Source: Notospermus geniculatus
Lineage: Eukaryota; Nemertea; Pilidiophora; Heteronemertea; Lineidae
Reading direction: 5' to 3'
Assembly (NCBI GenBank): GCA_002633025.1
Contig: NMRB01000589.1
Location: 101,754-165,753 of the forward strand
Length of the DNA: 64,000 nt
A program made the translations under genes and the position numbers. The notes beneath the pieces were generated by a model. It did not search any database, was not told where the DNA came from, and saw only the letters and a list, made by a program, of their open reading frames with translations. This document shows, piece by piece, positions 1-12,147 of the stretch. Within the stretch, counting starts at the first letter, position 1; the number at the start of each line of letters is the position of its first letter.

Positions 1-511
1 ATTTTTTACAAGCTGGTATGATCAATAACCCACAGACATTCAGTGTAAAACAGAACCCATCCAAAGGAAATTCACACGCCACTTAAAAAATGTTTCATGT
101 CTGGTGAATACCAAACACTGACATGGCAGATCAGTGATTAAATTCTCCTAAATCAGCTGGGAAATCACGCAGTATTATACCTCAGAAAACCGACACTTCA
201 CGAGTCGGGCAACGGTGGCAAGACATTGCGTGATTTGAAAATTTCACGAAGTGTTATGATCAGGTGACTTCAGCGATACGCCACAGGCATTTTGCATGAT
301 TAGTGCCATCATCGTCATCTTTTTTTACATTCAACCTTTAAATAGACGGCTGCAGCTTCGTACGGATGCCCCGATGGATGCAGAAGAAAGAGAGGGGAGA
401 AATCCACAGGAAATGGGCTGCCAAGTTTATTAGACCAGGATGGCACCCTTTGAAAATTGACCTCACAACTTCAGAAACGACAGAAGCACGTGCCGTCACT
501 ACCTCACTTGC

Positions 512-860
512 TTTGATAGCCTAGTGGTTATCACATCCACTAGCAATTAGCAGGACCCGGGTTCAAATCCAGCCCAGACGCTGTGGGATATCATCCCTGG
601 CTCTTCACGTCCATTGCACAAGACAGTAAGCCATGGTGCCTTCTACCTTGTGCCTTTGCAAGGGCAAGTAAAGACCCTATCCAAGTGAGGAACATGAGTA
701 GCTAGAGATGGCCTCTTCCATACTCACCATGGGGCCAAGTGAAAGACCCCATCCAAGTGAGGAACATGAGTAGCTTGAGATAGTCTCTTCCATATTTACC
801 AGGGCCAATAATGCTTTGGCTTCGGCCCTGATGGAAAAATCAAACACAAATACAAAGTAC
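512..860 (+). mobile_element. tRNA-derived SINE, family A, with internal duplication
   Basis: The head TTGATAGCCTAGTGGTTATC and B box GGGTTCAAATCC lead into GTGCCTTTGCAAGGGCAAGT and a tail ending CGGCCCTGATGGAAAAATC. The segment AGACCC(T/C)ATCCAAGTGAGG is present twice (663 and 745), an internal tandem copy of about 80 bp. Confidence 0.78.
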
Positions 861-1692
861 CTCACTGGCAGCCTTCCTCTGTTATCCCCATGATGAAGCT
901 GTCAGTCTCTCAACAACATTCCTTTACGTGACTCCCGCACTGCCTAGGGGAGTGTTCGGAATGCAATTGCAGCATTCCACGGAGAAAAATGCAGTTGAAT
1001 GTGACGCCTCTAACAATATCTCTCTTTGCTATCTCTCTATTCTCCCCCGATAGACCTTTAGCGATCCACCTTGTATTGGTAACAAAGACCAAACTCTGCC
1101 CAGCAAAGCCACCAAGGGAATCTAAAGATCAGCTCTGCAAATCAATACCCTTCTTTAGCGAAAACGTTGGCCATCACGTCCGCGCCGGAAAAAATATTGG
1201 AAAAGACAGGTAGGTTGTGTATTCACATATTGGATGCCCAAATCTCACAAATTGGTAATCTAATAGATGGCAGTAATTTGTTTGTATCCATATTGGCTGG
1301 AGAAAAAGGCAAAAAAAGAACTCCGTGGGAGATGGCGATGATGTTAAAAACTGAAGGACGTTAGTTTCTGTTGGCATTGACTTGTTTGGTTGGTAATGTC
1401 GCAGACCGCACTGAGAATTGGACCCGGATCTCCCGCACAATTCTGGATGTTACAGGTTCAAGGGCTTAACAATCCATTATTCCAGTTTCGTCTCTGGTGG
1501 TCCTTCGGCGTGCTTTGTGCACCCGAGGTCCCATACCGCCCAGGTCATGCAACTCAGGTGGGGTATGAACGAGAGACGGTCTTTGAGACTCTTGTTGCTT
1601 GCTGTGCATTGCTTGTTGCACTTTTGCAACCTTGATAGAGTCCACATGTCCTGCAACGGCGGTTGATGGTCTACGGCCAGTTACGGCCAGAC
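861..1692. other. no gene seen
   Basis: Several short open frames overlap on both strands, but none has splice-site support or a recognisable domain. No paired terminal repeats were found. Confidence 0.4.
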
Positions 1693-2012
1693 GAGTGATA
1701 ATGTGAAGCGCTTTGAGATTGTGTAGCAGTAGAAAGTGCTAAGAGCCTCACAATGATATCGTACATGTCGTAAGGGTTAAACCAATATTGTCACCTTGAA
1801 GCCTCTGCTCAGTCAAAGAAACACGAACAGTGAGCGCTGAATGAGCTGCTCCTAAACTTCCACAGGGATGTTTCCAGCAAGACTGGAGTGATAATATGAA
1901 GCGCTTTGAGACTGTATAACAGCAGAAAGTGCTAAGAGCCCAACAATGATATCGTAAGGGTTAAACCAATATTGTCACTGTGAAGTATCACGGTATCTTC
2001 TGAGTCAAAGAA
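1693..2012. repeat. two-unit tandem repeat, 194-bp period
   Basis: GAGTGATAAT(G/A)TGAAGCGC and GATATCGTA...AAGGGTTAAACC occur near 1693 and again near 1886. The second unit lacks a few bases and diverges after AGTCAAAGAAAC. Confidence 0.75.
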
Positions 2013-2349
2013 ACATGAACAGCCTTTATGCATCCGAACAAGACTCTCCACTCGAAGACAACGCGCCTGGCTAGAGACTGTGCACTTCCCCTCCTCCGAT
2101 CGACAAAGGGGCCTAAGAACCCTTGAGAAAATTAGCCATTGAGGACGATAATGAAGGATGATTCGATAACCGACTGATCCTTTAGATCTTTGTATCAAAG
2201 AAGGTTCTTGCGATGTAAGAGCCGCCGCATTTAGCTGGAAACGAGGATGAGTGATTAGTCATTGAGAAAGAGGGAGACACAGAATCATGAAAGAGATTGG
2301 CGATGGAGAGGTATTAACCCGTGTTGCTTCGGTTGTGGCAGGTATTATA

Positions 2350-2533
2350 TATTTGTATTTTTCCATCAGAGCCGGCGCCAAAGCATTATTGGCACTGGTA
2401 AGTACGGAAGAGGTCGTCACCTCAAGCTACTCATGTTCCTCACTTGGATGGGGTCTTTTACTTGCCCTTGCAAAGACACAAGGTACAAGGCACCATGGCT
2501 TACTGTCCCATGCGACGGACGTGAAGAGCCCCT
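2350..2533 (-). mobile_element. SINE family A, 5'-truncated
   Basis: Read on the plus strand it begins CCATCAGAGCCGGCGCCAAA and ends ATGCGACGGACGTGAAGAGC; the tRNA head is missing. The MITE 2538-2733 follows directly. Confidence 0.7.
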
Positions 2534-2537
2534 ATAT

Positions 2538-2733
2538 GTGACCCGGCACAGCAAAATGAGTCAGAATGCGCACAGACGACCCAATATGTCCAAGGTGACA
2601 CCAACGGTTTGTTGATTTCAGGATTATCTGCCCATTGTGAAATTTGACTTTGTCGATTTCTGTAACTGTTGCCTGGTGTCATCTTCGATCTTCTTCTGTG
2701 CGCATTCTGGCTCATTTTGCTGTGCTGGGTCAC
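2538..2733. mobile_element. GTGACCC-ended MITE, uninterrupted relative
   Basis: The ends GTGACCCGGCACAGCAAAAT and ATTTTGCTGTGCTGGGTCAC are inverted over about 40 bp (AGAATGCGCACAGA / TCTGTGCGCATTCT). No open frame of interest. Confidence 0.7.
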
Positions 2734-3340
2734 CTTTGCTTTTAAAGCATTCAACCATCAAAAACAGACAATGATGAAACTCGCCAGAAACCCATAAAAC
2801 GGTTAAACGCTGGCACAAGAACTTTAGTAATAACCTTCCTATGGCATGTACGGAACTCTTCAGTCCTCAGAGCACCAAACACATCATTTCCTGCAATTCG
2901 ATCACATCTGCGATACTAACGGGAGGCCACTTTCTCAGCAGCAACGCTTTGATGAAACTATATTGAAAACCGCTAGACGTGCGGGTAGGTTCAATAGGAC
3001 TGAGCCACAATGACTAATTTCTCCCAGACAGACGAAAAAGTACAACCAGAAGAAAAGTGGTGTTTATGTTTTTATCCCATATCGTATATCCTGACGACGA
3101 TCCCTTATTTTTCTTTCATCTCTAAGGTTCTTTGATTTTGAGAAAGGGCTTAAGGGGTAAAAAGGGTACTCATGACCTTCTACATAAGGGATCGTAGCCC
3201 TCTTTTCTATTTGTGATGACGATCTCTTAGCCATCAATTTCCTTTCCATTTATTTTGATCTTTTCTCGGTATTTATTTTGTGAAGAAGGAACTCAGAAAA
3301 GACAAGGGCTTCAACCTTGCACTCAAGGGGTACGCCAGGG

Positions 3341-4566
3341 TAATAGCGAGGTTGCGCACCTTTCCGACTCCGACTCCGACTTCAACTACGAGAATGAACT
3401 GCAGTGCGCTGTGGACATCCTTGATAAAAATAGTGCCAATGGCACTGTGCCCGCTTGGCTTGAAGCAGTATTATGTTATGTATCCTATTTACCCTCGATA
3501 GAAATTTGACAAAGATCCATCATTTTGTTAGGGAGAAACCAAACTTTATGTTTTGGGTTTTGGCCCCCTAGTGGCGAAGTCAAGAATCAGATTTTGCCGA
3601 AAATTCTTCTGAGTTGTTACAGCCTAGGTAGATACATGTATGTGTGAAGTTTCAAAGCATTAGGTCAAGCCATTACAAAAAGAGCCAATTTCGTAATTTC
3701 AGACAAACTTTGACCCCTGTGACCTTGCAACGTAGGTTAAATTTAAAAACTCAAGTATTATCTTGTGTATCCTCATTAGATATACCCATGACAAAGATCC
3801 ATCTCTTGGTAAGGGAGAAATAGCAGTTTTAGTGATTTTGGTTTTGGCCCCCTAGTGGCAAAGTCAAGAATCAGATTTCACCGAAATTCTGTCTGTAAGT
3901 TGCTATAACCTAGAGGTAAATGTGTACAAAGTTTCAACACGATAGTTCGAACCATTATCAAAATATAGCCCTTTGAAATTTTTCACAAAACGCCCCCTGG
4001 AGGCCAAAGTAGGAATCCCACCGCACTCAAAATCGAACTCGACCTAGATCTTAGGCCCATATATACACCCACCAAAGACAAAAAAGATTCCTCAAAAAAT
4101 AAAGGCGCTAGAGCGCTAACAAACCAAAGTTTACGGACGTACGGACGTACGTACCGCCGTACCGCCGTACGGACTAACGCACGACAGACCACCACTCAAT
4201 GACCCCAACCACAGCATAAGCCCTGCTGGGCCTTGCGGCCAAGCGGGCTAAAAACGACTTGATAGACGTTTTCATTTCGTCAAACACCATAAATTGAAGG
4301 CAGAAAAATTTGGCCCTTAAATGGGAGGTGCGGATAAATAATGAATATTGAAGTCGTAAGCCCAGTCGTTACGACTTGAAACACGACTATAATATTTGCG
4401 ACTTACGTGCACTTCGATTACGAGTAAATTATTCTGCCACCAAGTTATGGCATTTTACGATTTGCAAACGTATATCAAATCGTTTTTATCAAGGATGTCT
4501 ACAGCGGACTGCAATTCATTCTCGTAGTTGAAGTCCGAGTCGGGCCGCTGCGCAACCTCCCTAATA
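3341..4566. mobile_element. 1.2-kb element with about 85-bp inverted ends
   Basis: GTAATAGCGAGGTTGCGCAC with CTTCAACTACGAGAATGAA at the left recurs inverted at 4480-4566. Between them a roughly 280-bp-spaced repeat of GGCCCCCTAGTGGC(A/G)AAGTCAA occurs twice, followed by CGTACGGACGTACG tandem sequence at 4134-4172. No coding domain was seen. Confidence 0.55.
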
Positions 4567-4745
4567 TCAAAGCTCACAGACCTCTTTTGATGGAAACACT
4601 ACCACCATTTGAACATTCAAAGCCTGTTGGACAAGACATATTCAATTTCACTGTTCCTTTTGTAATGTAAACACATATCATTCATCCTTTGGCAAATATT
4701 CAAGCCAGGAACTTTCATTGATGCAAGGACAAACTGGCATTGTTA

Positions 4746-5015
4746 CAGTACGTTGCACAATTGACCTCCCTGTATCCGGGTACCTTCCTCGGACGTGGCG
4801 CGGAAGGTATCCTTCAGTTCATCGTGTATGGTATGGGTACGTCACGCGTCTCTGTTGCGTGACGTCGGGTGAATGACGTTACGTCTTCACTGCATGCCTT
4901 CCATGACGCCGCGCCCCGTCGTCAGAAGATACGAGGATGGTACGTGAATGCTATGCTGCATGTGGTACGCGGGTGGTGTGCGGCACGGAAGGGAGGTCAA
5001 TTGTGCAACGTACTG
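4746..5015. mobile_element. mariner-type MITE (TA), related family
   Basis: The ends CAGTACGTTGCACAATTGAC and GTCAATTGTGCAACGTACTG carry TA flanks. They share the CAGTAC and CAATTGAC blocks with 9990-10244 but have a different interior. Confidence 0.75.
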
Positions 5016-5028
5016 TACAATGCATTGT

Positions 5029-5106
5029 GTTTCTATTTGATTTTTCCATCAGGGCTGAAGTTAAAGAATGTCTTTGGCAGTATGGAAGAGGCCATCGCAA
5101 GCTACT
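5029..5106 (-). mobile_element. SINE family A, tail fragment
   Basis: Only the tail half remains: ATTTTTCCATCAGGGCTGAA to TATGGAAGAGGCCATCGC. It lies 14 bp after the mariner-type MITE 4746-5015. Confidence 0.55.
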
Positions 5107-5304
5107 GCCAAATGTAGACATCCAAAGTAAAGCACAAAGAGTGACACATAAAATGATGTATCACAAAGGTTGTCTCTGAATTTCGCAAATTTTCGAACCC
5201 CATCGGGGTCTTCCTCAGGCACTTTCTAGAAGATCCGAGAAGTGAATGTAGACAAGAAGCCAAATGTAGATAAGCATGATTACCCACGTGAACTCTATGA
5301 CTTG

Positions 5305-5455
5305 CCTTGTACTGTACCTTGTGCCTTTCATGCCTTTGCAAGGGCAAGTAAAAGACCCCATCCACATGAGGAACATGAGTAGTTGTGATGATCTCTTCTG
5401 TACTTACCAGGGCCAATAATGCTATAGCTTCAGCCCTGACGGAAATCCGGTACAA
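5305..5455 (+). mobile_element. SINE family A, 5'-truncated
   Basis: It contains TGCCTTTGCAAGGGCAAGTA, GACCCCATCCACATGAGG and ends AGCTTCAGCCCTGACGGAAA. The tRNA head is absent. Confidence 0.68.
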
Positions 5456-5982
5456 AGCAGGCATTCTTCCATCGACCCAGAAGTCCAGACATTTGGCTTG
5501 AGGGCCTAACACCTCCTAAATCTGCCACAATATCATGGTTATTTTTAGTGGCAAGCTGAAACTGACACTTATGACATCAGCAATATCGCAATAACAACAC
5601 CTAACAAAAAAATTTTTCATCAATCTGGCCTGTTGAATCGACAAGTATGTATTTAGGAATGAGATACATGGAAGATATGTCCACTTGATATTCGCCGATG
5701 ACATGGATCAATTGTGGCGGTACTAGGTGGGCATACGAGACAAGATTGGTGGAAGTGTAAGGTCAGGTGCGATGCCGCAGGTCATCCAGGCAATTTGGAG
5801 CTATTGGCAATATTGCGAGTGGCGGAAAGGATCGCCAGCTGTGCTCAAAAGGATTTTCAGTGGGTGACCATGCAAGATCTCTCTGTTTGATTAAGGTGTG
5901 GGGGTGAGTGGCTCGGGTAGCTACTTGTGGTATGAAAGTCCTTGGTTGGAAAGGATGACCCAATGTAACCAAAAGATTTTTT

Positions 5983-6265
5983 GTATTTGATTTTTCTGTC
6001 ATCAGGGCCGAAGCCACAGCGTTATTGGCCCTGGTAAGTACGGAAGAGGCCATCTCAAGCTACTCATGTTCCTCACGTGGATGGGGTCTTTTACTTGCCT
6101 TTGCAAAGATACAAGGTACAAGGCACCATGGCTTACTGTCCCATGTGATGGACGTGAAGAGCCGGGAATGAAACCCCATATGGCCCGGGCTGGATTCGAA
6201 CCCGGGACCTGCCGCTTGCTGAGCGGACCTGATAAGCACTCAGCTATCAGGGCTCTTCAAAAGAT
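5983..6265 (-). mobile_element. SINE family A, full length
   Basis: On the minus strand it has an A box region (TGATAGCTGAGTGCTTATC) and B box (CCGGGTTCGAATCCAGCC), then the common body and tail. It is the most complete single copy and a good family reference. Confidence 0.8.
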
Positions 6266-6314
6266 TCCACGGGGTGACCAAAATCTCTAAACCTGGTTTA
6301 GAACGACGGGCTGG

Positions 6315-6476
6315 GACAACAAGCCCTGGTGCCTTGTACCTTGTTTCTTTGTAAGGGCAATTAAAAGACCCCATCCAAGTGAGGAACATGAGTAGCTTGA
6401 GATGGCCTCTTCCATACTTACCAGGGGTAATAATAGTATGGCTTTGGCCCTGATGGAAAGATACAAATACAATATT
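6315..6476 (+). mobile_element. SINE family A, 5'-truncated
   Basis: It runs from GACAACAAGCCCTGGTGCC through AAGACCCCATCCAAGTGAGG to TTGGCCCTGATGGAAAGATA. It faces the full copy at 5983-6265, so the two form a loose inverted pair. Confidence 0.7.
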
Positions 6477-6600
6477 AGCCGTGGTTACACTGCATAAAAA
6501 TACCCGTGTTTTTCCAGACCCGTGTCAAACCCGTGTGTACGAAAATCCCGGCGAGAGGTCACACTACTACACTGTAGTTAAGTAGCCCAGCGACAGTTGC
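6477..6600. mobile_element. one-ended relative of the GTGGTTACAC element
   Basis: It begins AGCCGTGGTTACACTGCATA and has ACCCGTG repeats; no matching right end was found nearby. It follows directly after a SINE tail. Confidence 0.45.
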
Positions 6601-7084
6601 GCTGCAAACATTGATTGACTCTTCGGTCATTTCTGAATTGGCACACATTGTTGGAGGCGCGAAAACGACGTCACTTAATGGCTGCGCCATCTGTCGCCAT
6701 GCGAAGAACTAACGAACACACGTTGCATTATTATTCCAATCAGTCGGAATTAAAATCAGCAGTATCTGACAGAAAATTTGTTTCATCACCACCAGAGAGA
6801 TTTAATCTCATTGTGACTGGCAGGTTATTACTTAATCAATCACCTTGATTGACACAATGAAACGTGACACTGGAATATAATTGCCAATACCAATTTAAAC
6901 AAATCACAATTCAAATTAGCATTCTTTTGTTCGTTTTTTAGTATTATGGTATCATCAATATCAATAATTTTGATTGACATGCAGGAAAGAAATTTCAACG
7001 AATAAATAACAATCGTAGTTTAACATAAACTTAAAACTCATGGCACATTTCGCCTGTTGCCAAGAAATCTGCCCAGAGCAGAGA

Positions 7085-7250
7085 ATTCAAACCAAATTGC
7101 ATCTGGGCCTAAGCCATCATTATTGGCCCTGGTAAGTACAGAAGAGGCCATCTCAAGCTACCCATGTTCCTCACTTGGATGGGGTCTTTTACTTGCCCTT
7201 ACAAAGGCACAAGGTACAATGCACCGCAGCTTTCTCTCCCATACGAAGGA
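7085..7250 (-). mobile_element. SINE family A, truncated
   Basis: Plus-strand reading goes from TTATTGGCCCTGGTAAGTAC through CATCTCAAGCTACCCATG to GGCACAAGGTACAATGCACC. Both tRNA head and extreme tail are missing. Confidence 0.68.
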
Positions 7251-7325
7251 CTCTAGCTGTCTCTAGTTGTCTACTGTTCCTAATGCAAAGAAGGAAACAC
7301 TGAAGAATGGGGCACATTGGCACTG

Positions 7326-7612
7326 CAGGGTTTCCGCCAGGATTTTTTTCCAGGGTACGACCTGTAAGGAGGGGGGGGAGGAAAAATTTTAAAAAAATTT
7401 TTAATTTTTTTTGTTAATAATGGCCTCCAGAGTCATTTTTTACACTCTGAAATGCAAAATTTGTCTTCCTTCTGCATGAAAGTTGCATTTGAAATGTAAA
7501 ACATTTAAGAAAAACATTACTGAAGTGATTTTTTTCAGGGTACTATATCGTACCCTCAGATTTCTTTAGGGTACTATATTTGTACCCAAAGTACCCTCTG
7601 GCGGGGACCCTG
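7326..7612. mobile_element. CAGGGTTTCCGCCAG-ended MITE
   Basis: The left end CAGGGTTTCCGCCAGG faces CTGGCGGGGACCCTG at the right. The interior is AT-rich with three AGGGTAC(T/G)A repeats. CAGGG ends of this sort are hAT-like, but no target duplication was found. Confidence 0.55.
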
Positions 7613-7634
7613 CTGCGGCAGATATTACACCACT

Positions 7635-7958
7635 TCATCTCCAGACATCACACTGTAGCCACTGAAGAGGATGAATTTCAAGTGCATTTTTTTCAAAACC
7701 GATGTACAAGTTCCTCGTCTTTCTTAGGCAGACTATTTTCCGCCTGTCTAACCCCGTCAAAGTCGCACATTCGTCACATTTTCTAATCTCTTTAAGATAA
7801 CGTTGTGCAACGATTCGCGATATTAATCGGAACTCTTCTGCTTCATAGGCAGTAATATTCCGTCGCTGTTGATTGTTTTCCAGCGATGTTATCGGATCGC
7901 TGACGATGATGCTCATTTTCCCAGTCTCCTGAGATGGAAGATCATCCCTGTACGACAA
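7635..7958 (-). other. unidentified 107-codon open frame, possible exon
   Basis: The frame has a mixed composition (ITAYEAEEFRLISRIVAQRY, then KEIRKCDECATLTGLDRRKI) that looks less random than others here. No domain is recognised, and neighbouring exons were not found. It may be a decayed transposon fragment. Confidence 0.2.
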
Positions 7959-7991
7959 CCACCTGAATTGTCATTCGTCAATGGTACCAGT

Positions 7992-8305
7992 ACAAGTACG
8001 CTGCCACAACCAGTGTATTCTCCATGTCTTTATACACAAATGTACACACTACTATGGCAAACTTAAGTTGAAATAGAGCAAATTTGCCACACCGCTATAA
8101 GTACACTGCAACAGCCAGTGTACATTCCATGTCTTTATACACAAATGTACATGCTACTGAGGCAAACTTAAGTTGGAACAGAGCAAATTTGCCACTGGCA
8201 CCACACACAGTACACTGCAACAGCCTGTGTATGTTTTACTAGTCTAAAGACACAAATGTACACACTACCAAGGTAAACTTAAGTTGGAACAGAACAAATT
8301 GTATT
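7992..8305. repeat. three-unit tandem repeat, about 107-bp period
   Basis: AAGTAC(G/A)CTGC(C/A)ACA, TACACAAATGTACA and GCAAACTTAAGTTGGAA recur at about 7992, 8099 and 8208. No coding sense; AT-rich. Confidence 0.8.
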
Positions 8306-8624
8306 TCACCCTAACTTGATTACAATCTGTAACACGATGTCAAGGATTCCATGTATATTTTGTACATGTGATTATGACCAAAACAGCCAGACTGAAATGG
8401 AGATGATTTCTTGCTCTACCTGTTGCTTCGATTTGTTTTGACCTGATCGATACCCTGGGGGGAGGGAGTATGATCTTGTCATCGTATGTTGAAATATCGA
8501 ATCAAGAATGGATGCCAAACCGAGAGACACCAGCCCTATGGAAAATGCTGAGTAGTCAATAAGAGTGGCACAGTGGCACGGGGGNCCTGGTTCAATCTCA
8601 TCAGACCATGCAGTTCATGGGGTG

Positions 8625-8850
8625 TCGGGGTGGCGCAGTGGAAACATCGGCGCCTGCCACCACTGAGGTCGCGGGTTCGATCCCCGGTCGTGCAAGTGAC
8701 TTTATGTGGTAGAGAGGGCGATTTCTCCTCGACATTGTAGGTTTCCTCCGGGGGTCCTGTTTCCTCCTACATATCATTAATATCGTCCAATATTGTTTGA
8801 TGAGTAGCTATAATGCCCTAAGTGGGCACTTGCACTCCTGAAATAATTTT
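8625..8850 (+). mobile_element. tRNA-derived SINE, family C
   Basis: The head GTCGGGGTGGCGCAGTGGAA and GCGGGTTCGATCCCCGGTCG is tRNA-like with good A and B boxes. It continues GTTTCCTCCGGGGGTCCTG and ends near TGCACTCCTGAAATAATTTT. The acceptor stem does not pair, so it is not a tRNA gene. A second, partial head with an N at 8585 lies just upstream. Confidence 0.62.
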
Positions 8851-9989
8851 TTTTCATGGAGTACTAAGAGGGTGACTCTCATTGACAATGCTCACAGTTT
8901 TTTTCTACTCACCACCGATCTTTGTCACCAGCCACCGCAGACTTGTCGACTGTTTTACACTGGGCGAACATCGCTTGTGAGAGGATCAACGCATCCCTGC
9001 CCAACACACACCTGGCGTCAACAGCCAATTTTGCTTGCTTGTGATTGGACTGACCGCACAGAAAGTCCGATAGTGCTTTCGGTGCCTTTCGGCGGTTCTG
9101 TCAATGGGAAAATGCATTATACCGGTAACTAACTGCTGATAGGCACCGGTAGGCCTATCAGACTTCCTGTAGCGGTCGGCCCAGATCGCCTGGTGTGTGT
9201 GCTGCTGGCTAAGTTTTTGCCCAGTGTTGTCTACAGAGCTAATAACACAGTTTGGTACTTAGCACTCGCTGACAACATTTAGTCCAGAATCTCATAACAC
9301 GAACATTCTGCCCTCCAAACGAAGACTGCAGTAACTGTGCACTTACTGCAGTCTTGCGTTTTGTGCCATATCTCCCTTGTTTTAGGTGGCAGCTCTGAAT
9401 AATTTTGCAAGAAAGGAGAGCAGTATCTACTGATGTTATTACACACCTACATTCACTTCACTGAATAGGAAAGGCTGCAGAGGCTGTACAAGGGAAGACT
9501 GCAATATGTAGATACTGCAGTCTTCCATTGTAGGGCAGCATTGACCTGTAACTATTCAAGGCAGGTCACTCAAAGGATAAGAACCAAAGTTGCCAAGTTT
9601 TCTTTCAGCAAGTGAATCGATCTTTCAGGTCATGTTCACCAGAATGTGATCATCACACAAAGCAAATCCGATTACAAAACATTAGAGAAGCACCATCCTT
9701 TCCCCTCTTAGAATGCAGAGATAGCATTACATCAAGCCAGGTGCTCACAGGGCTTGGGTTCTTCTAGTTTTGGTGTTCACAGCTACGCCTTTTATTTTTT
9801 TATTTTCATTCATTTAGATCTTGTCTATGATCAGCTACCATCTTCGCGTACGATCAGCTTGTGCCGTGCAAAGATAATGGTGTTACATCAAGAGAAGACT
9901 CTTTTATACAAGGAACCAACAAACAGACTTTGTCACTGAGGAACCAGCAGAACTAATCTGTGACGTGGTGCTGACGAACAACTCAGTTA
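8851..9989. other. no gene seen; AT-rich unique-looking sequence
   Basis: Apart from the small hairpins near 9322 and 9494 nothing is recognised. The 86-residue frame at 8872-9132 has no family resemblance. Confidence 0.4.
9322..9355. repeat. short perfect hairpin, 13-bp stem
   Basis: AAGACTGCAGTAA and TTACTGCAGTCTT pair around CTGTGCAC. A second similar stem (GGAAGACTGCA / TGCAGTCTTCC) lies at about 9494-9527. Confidence 0.7.
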
Positions 9990-10244
9990 CAGTACAGGTC
10001 ACAATTGACATCCCTAAATTTGCGTAGGTTTCGCGTAAGTCACTCGTAACTTACGCAACAACTCACGAGCGTAACTTACGAGGTGAGTTACGCGAATTTT
10101 GCTAGGTACACAATGATTTACGAGGCGAGTTACGCGATTTTGGCGAGTTACGCAGTGAGTTACGCGAAACCAAAGCCGTAAGTTACGCATAACTTACGAG
10201 TAACTTACGCGAAGCCGTAGGGATGTCAATTGTGACCTGTACTG
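9990..10244. mobile_element. mariner-type MITE (TA), copy 1
   Basis: The ends CAGTACAGGTCACAATTGAC and GTCAATTGTGACCTGTACTG are flanked by TA. The interior is built from CGTAACTTACG and GTGAGTTACGCG units on both strands. Confidence 0.78.
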
Positions 10245-11649
10245 TAAAACTATGACGTCGAAATTCAAGCCAACGTTATTTGCCATTTAATTCTGAAACT
10301 ACACCCTACTTCTAGCCCTAAACCTGAAGTAGTCCATTGAAATCCGAATTTGACACGTTCATCATCAAGTAAAGGACTGACTCAATGCATCTAAATGTTT
10401 TCAAATGAAAATTCAAGCGGGAACATGTTGAATTTCATCAATAAATTTGGCTACTTTAGCGTAAACAACAGACCGAAGAGCAACGTCAATGATTCTGAAT
10501 GACGCATCGCACATAATGTCATGAACGATGCGCAACGTCAATGACGTTTTCAACGTCGAAACACATGCGCTTTTGTGTTAAAACTGAGTTGTTCCCCAGC
10601 GCCTCCTTTGGGCACGCCGGTTCCCCATTCAATGATACTACATGTAAATAAACTTTACCAAAGTCACCATAAGATAATATAATGTTGGCAGAGGTTTAAA
10701 CTCCTAGCAGTTGCTGCATTCATTTCGATTACACCACAAGGTGTCCACCTAACATTTAGCAGATTTTTAGTTCACAAAACAGACACCAGATGTCTCTGTC
10801 TTTACCGCTATGGTATAAGCTCACCCAGGTGAGCTAATAACTTTATTAATAGAAGGTATGACACAACGGACATCCGTTCACGTCATGTTGGATTTCAATT
10901 TATCATTGTCTATTGTAACAAAAAGCTCCAATATCAAATGGTCAAAATCTGCATCCACTGCTGCACAAAATAAATGCATGACTGTATCTATGACATATCA
11001 GAGCCCACCATGCAGCCAAACAAAAATTATTCCATCCCAACAGCATTGTATGGAAATGCACTGCATCCGTGCATTACCCCTTGCATAATTGAAAACCTCT
11101 GGGGTCTGAAATTGATACGTTCAAAAGCTTTATGATTTATGTGTTGCTGTTGTAATGACAGTCAGATGAGTTGTGGCATCAGAGAGTCATATTTGTAATT
11201 GTGCAATGATGCCAATGATTTGGTATGTCGAACTTCAATGGCTTCTGCGCAATTCATTTAGAACTGCGCTCACCATAACCCAGTACACCGGGTTTCAGAT
11301 ACACTACTGGTATTCCTGGGAATACCATTGGTACTCTTGGATTTGGAAACCAACTGGGAATCTTGAACCCCCTGTGTGCTACTGCATCAGTGCTGTTGTA
11401 GACCGAAAACTCCGGTCTCCGAACATAACATCATCGTTATGATTCTACGACCGGATTCAACCTATACAACTCCTATGGGGACTAGTGTAAACGAAAATTT
11501 GCATATCAATAGGGCGAACACGCTGCACTTTTATTGCGAATATCTCGAAAACCTACAGCGAAAATTGCTTTTAATACCAAATATTTGTAATGTTCATATA
11601 AAACAGTAGGTGACTGGACCGTTTTGATTGTAATCTGACCAGAACACAT
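10245..11649. other. no gene seen; contains a relic of the CGTCAATGACG element
   Basis: At 10480-10632, GAGCAACGTCAATGA, GCGCAACGTCAATGACGT and CCGGTTCCCCATTCAATG match the element at 31505-33317. The rest is AT-rich without exons I can support. Confidence 0.4.
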
Positions 11650-12147
11650 TGGTTTAATTGCTTTTTTTCGATGCGATGTTGCATCGCGCCGAACTTGGCT
11701 GCCATAATGTTTTGATGACGTCACTTTCGGCGTTTGCCTCTTCTGTCATCGGAAATCGCCGAGTGTTTCCGATTGCTCAAACGCGCCTTCTGCGCATGCG
11801 CAATGGTGAAAGTTTATTCCTCCAAGGGCGAAGAAACATCCGATAATTACGACCTTTCGAACCTTCAACTCCCAAGTGACCTTTCGCTCCGGAAGTCAAC
11901 AAACCAATGTACAGTACGATGTACAGGGATATGGCGGCGTGTTTTCACTGTCCTTCAAACTTCGGATTTTAAACGCATTGGAAGTGGTCAGATTTTTTGG
12001 GCAACGGTAGGAGTGTCATCTAGAATATTGAAACTTCATGATAGGATACTTTTTAAATGCTGTCCTGCTTCCAGAGCTTCACCAGCAGTGAAAACATTTA
12101 CCCCTTCTCAGACGGGAGAATTTCCTCCACACAACATGGAGTGCTGA
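11650..12147 (+). promoter_or_regulatory. possible promoter-like segment with NRF1 and ETS motifs
   Basis: TGCGCATGCGCA at 11791-11802 matches the NRF1 palindrome, CCGGAAGT at 11889-11896 an ETS site, and GATATGGCGGCG near 11927 a YY1-like start. The open frame through it (137 codons) matches nothing I know. It could be a 5' end of an unseen gene or a transposon promoter. Confidence 0.3.

Noticed and set aside
1390-1666. Overlapping open frames of about 80 codons
   Set aside because: Two frames of the same strand overlap with no domain or splice evidence.
8633-8705. tRNA gene candidate
   Set aside because: A and B boxes are present, but the acceptor stem does not pair and the sequence continues into a SINE body.
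11734-12147. 137-codon open frame with upstream NRF1-like motif
   Set aside because: No recognisable domain, no splice-site support and no sign of codon bias; kept only as a regulatory-looking segment.
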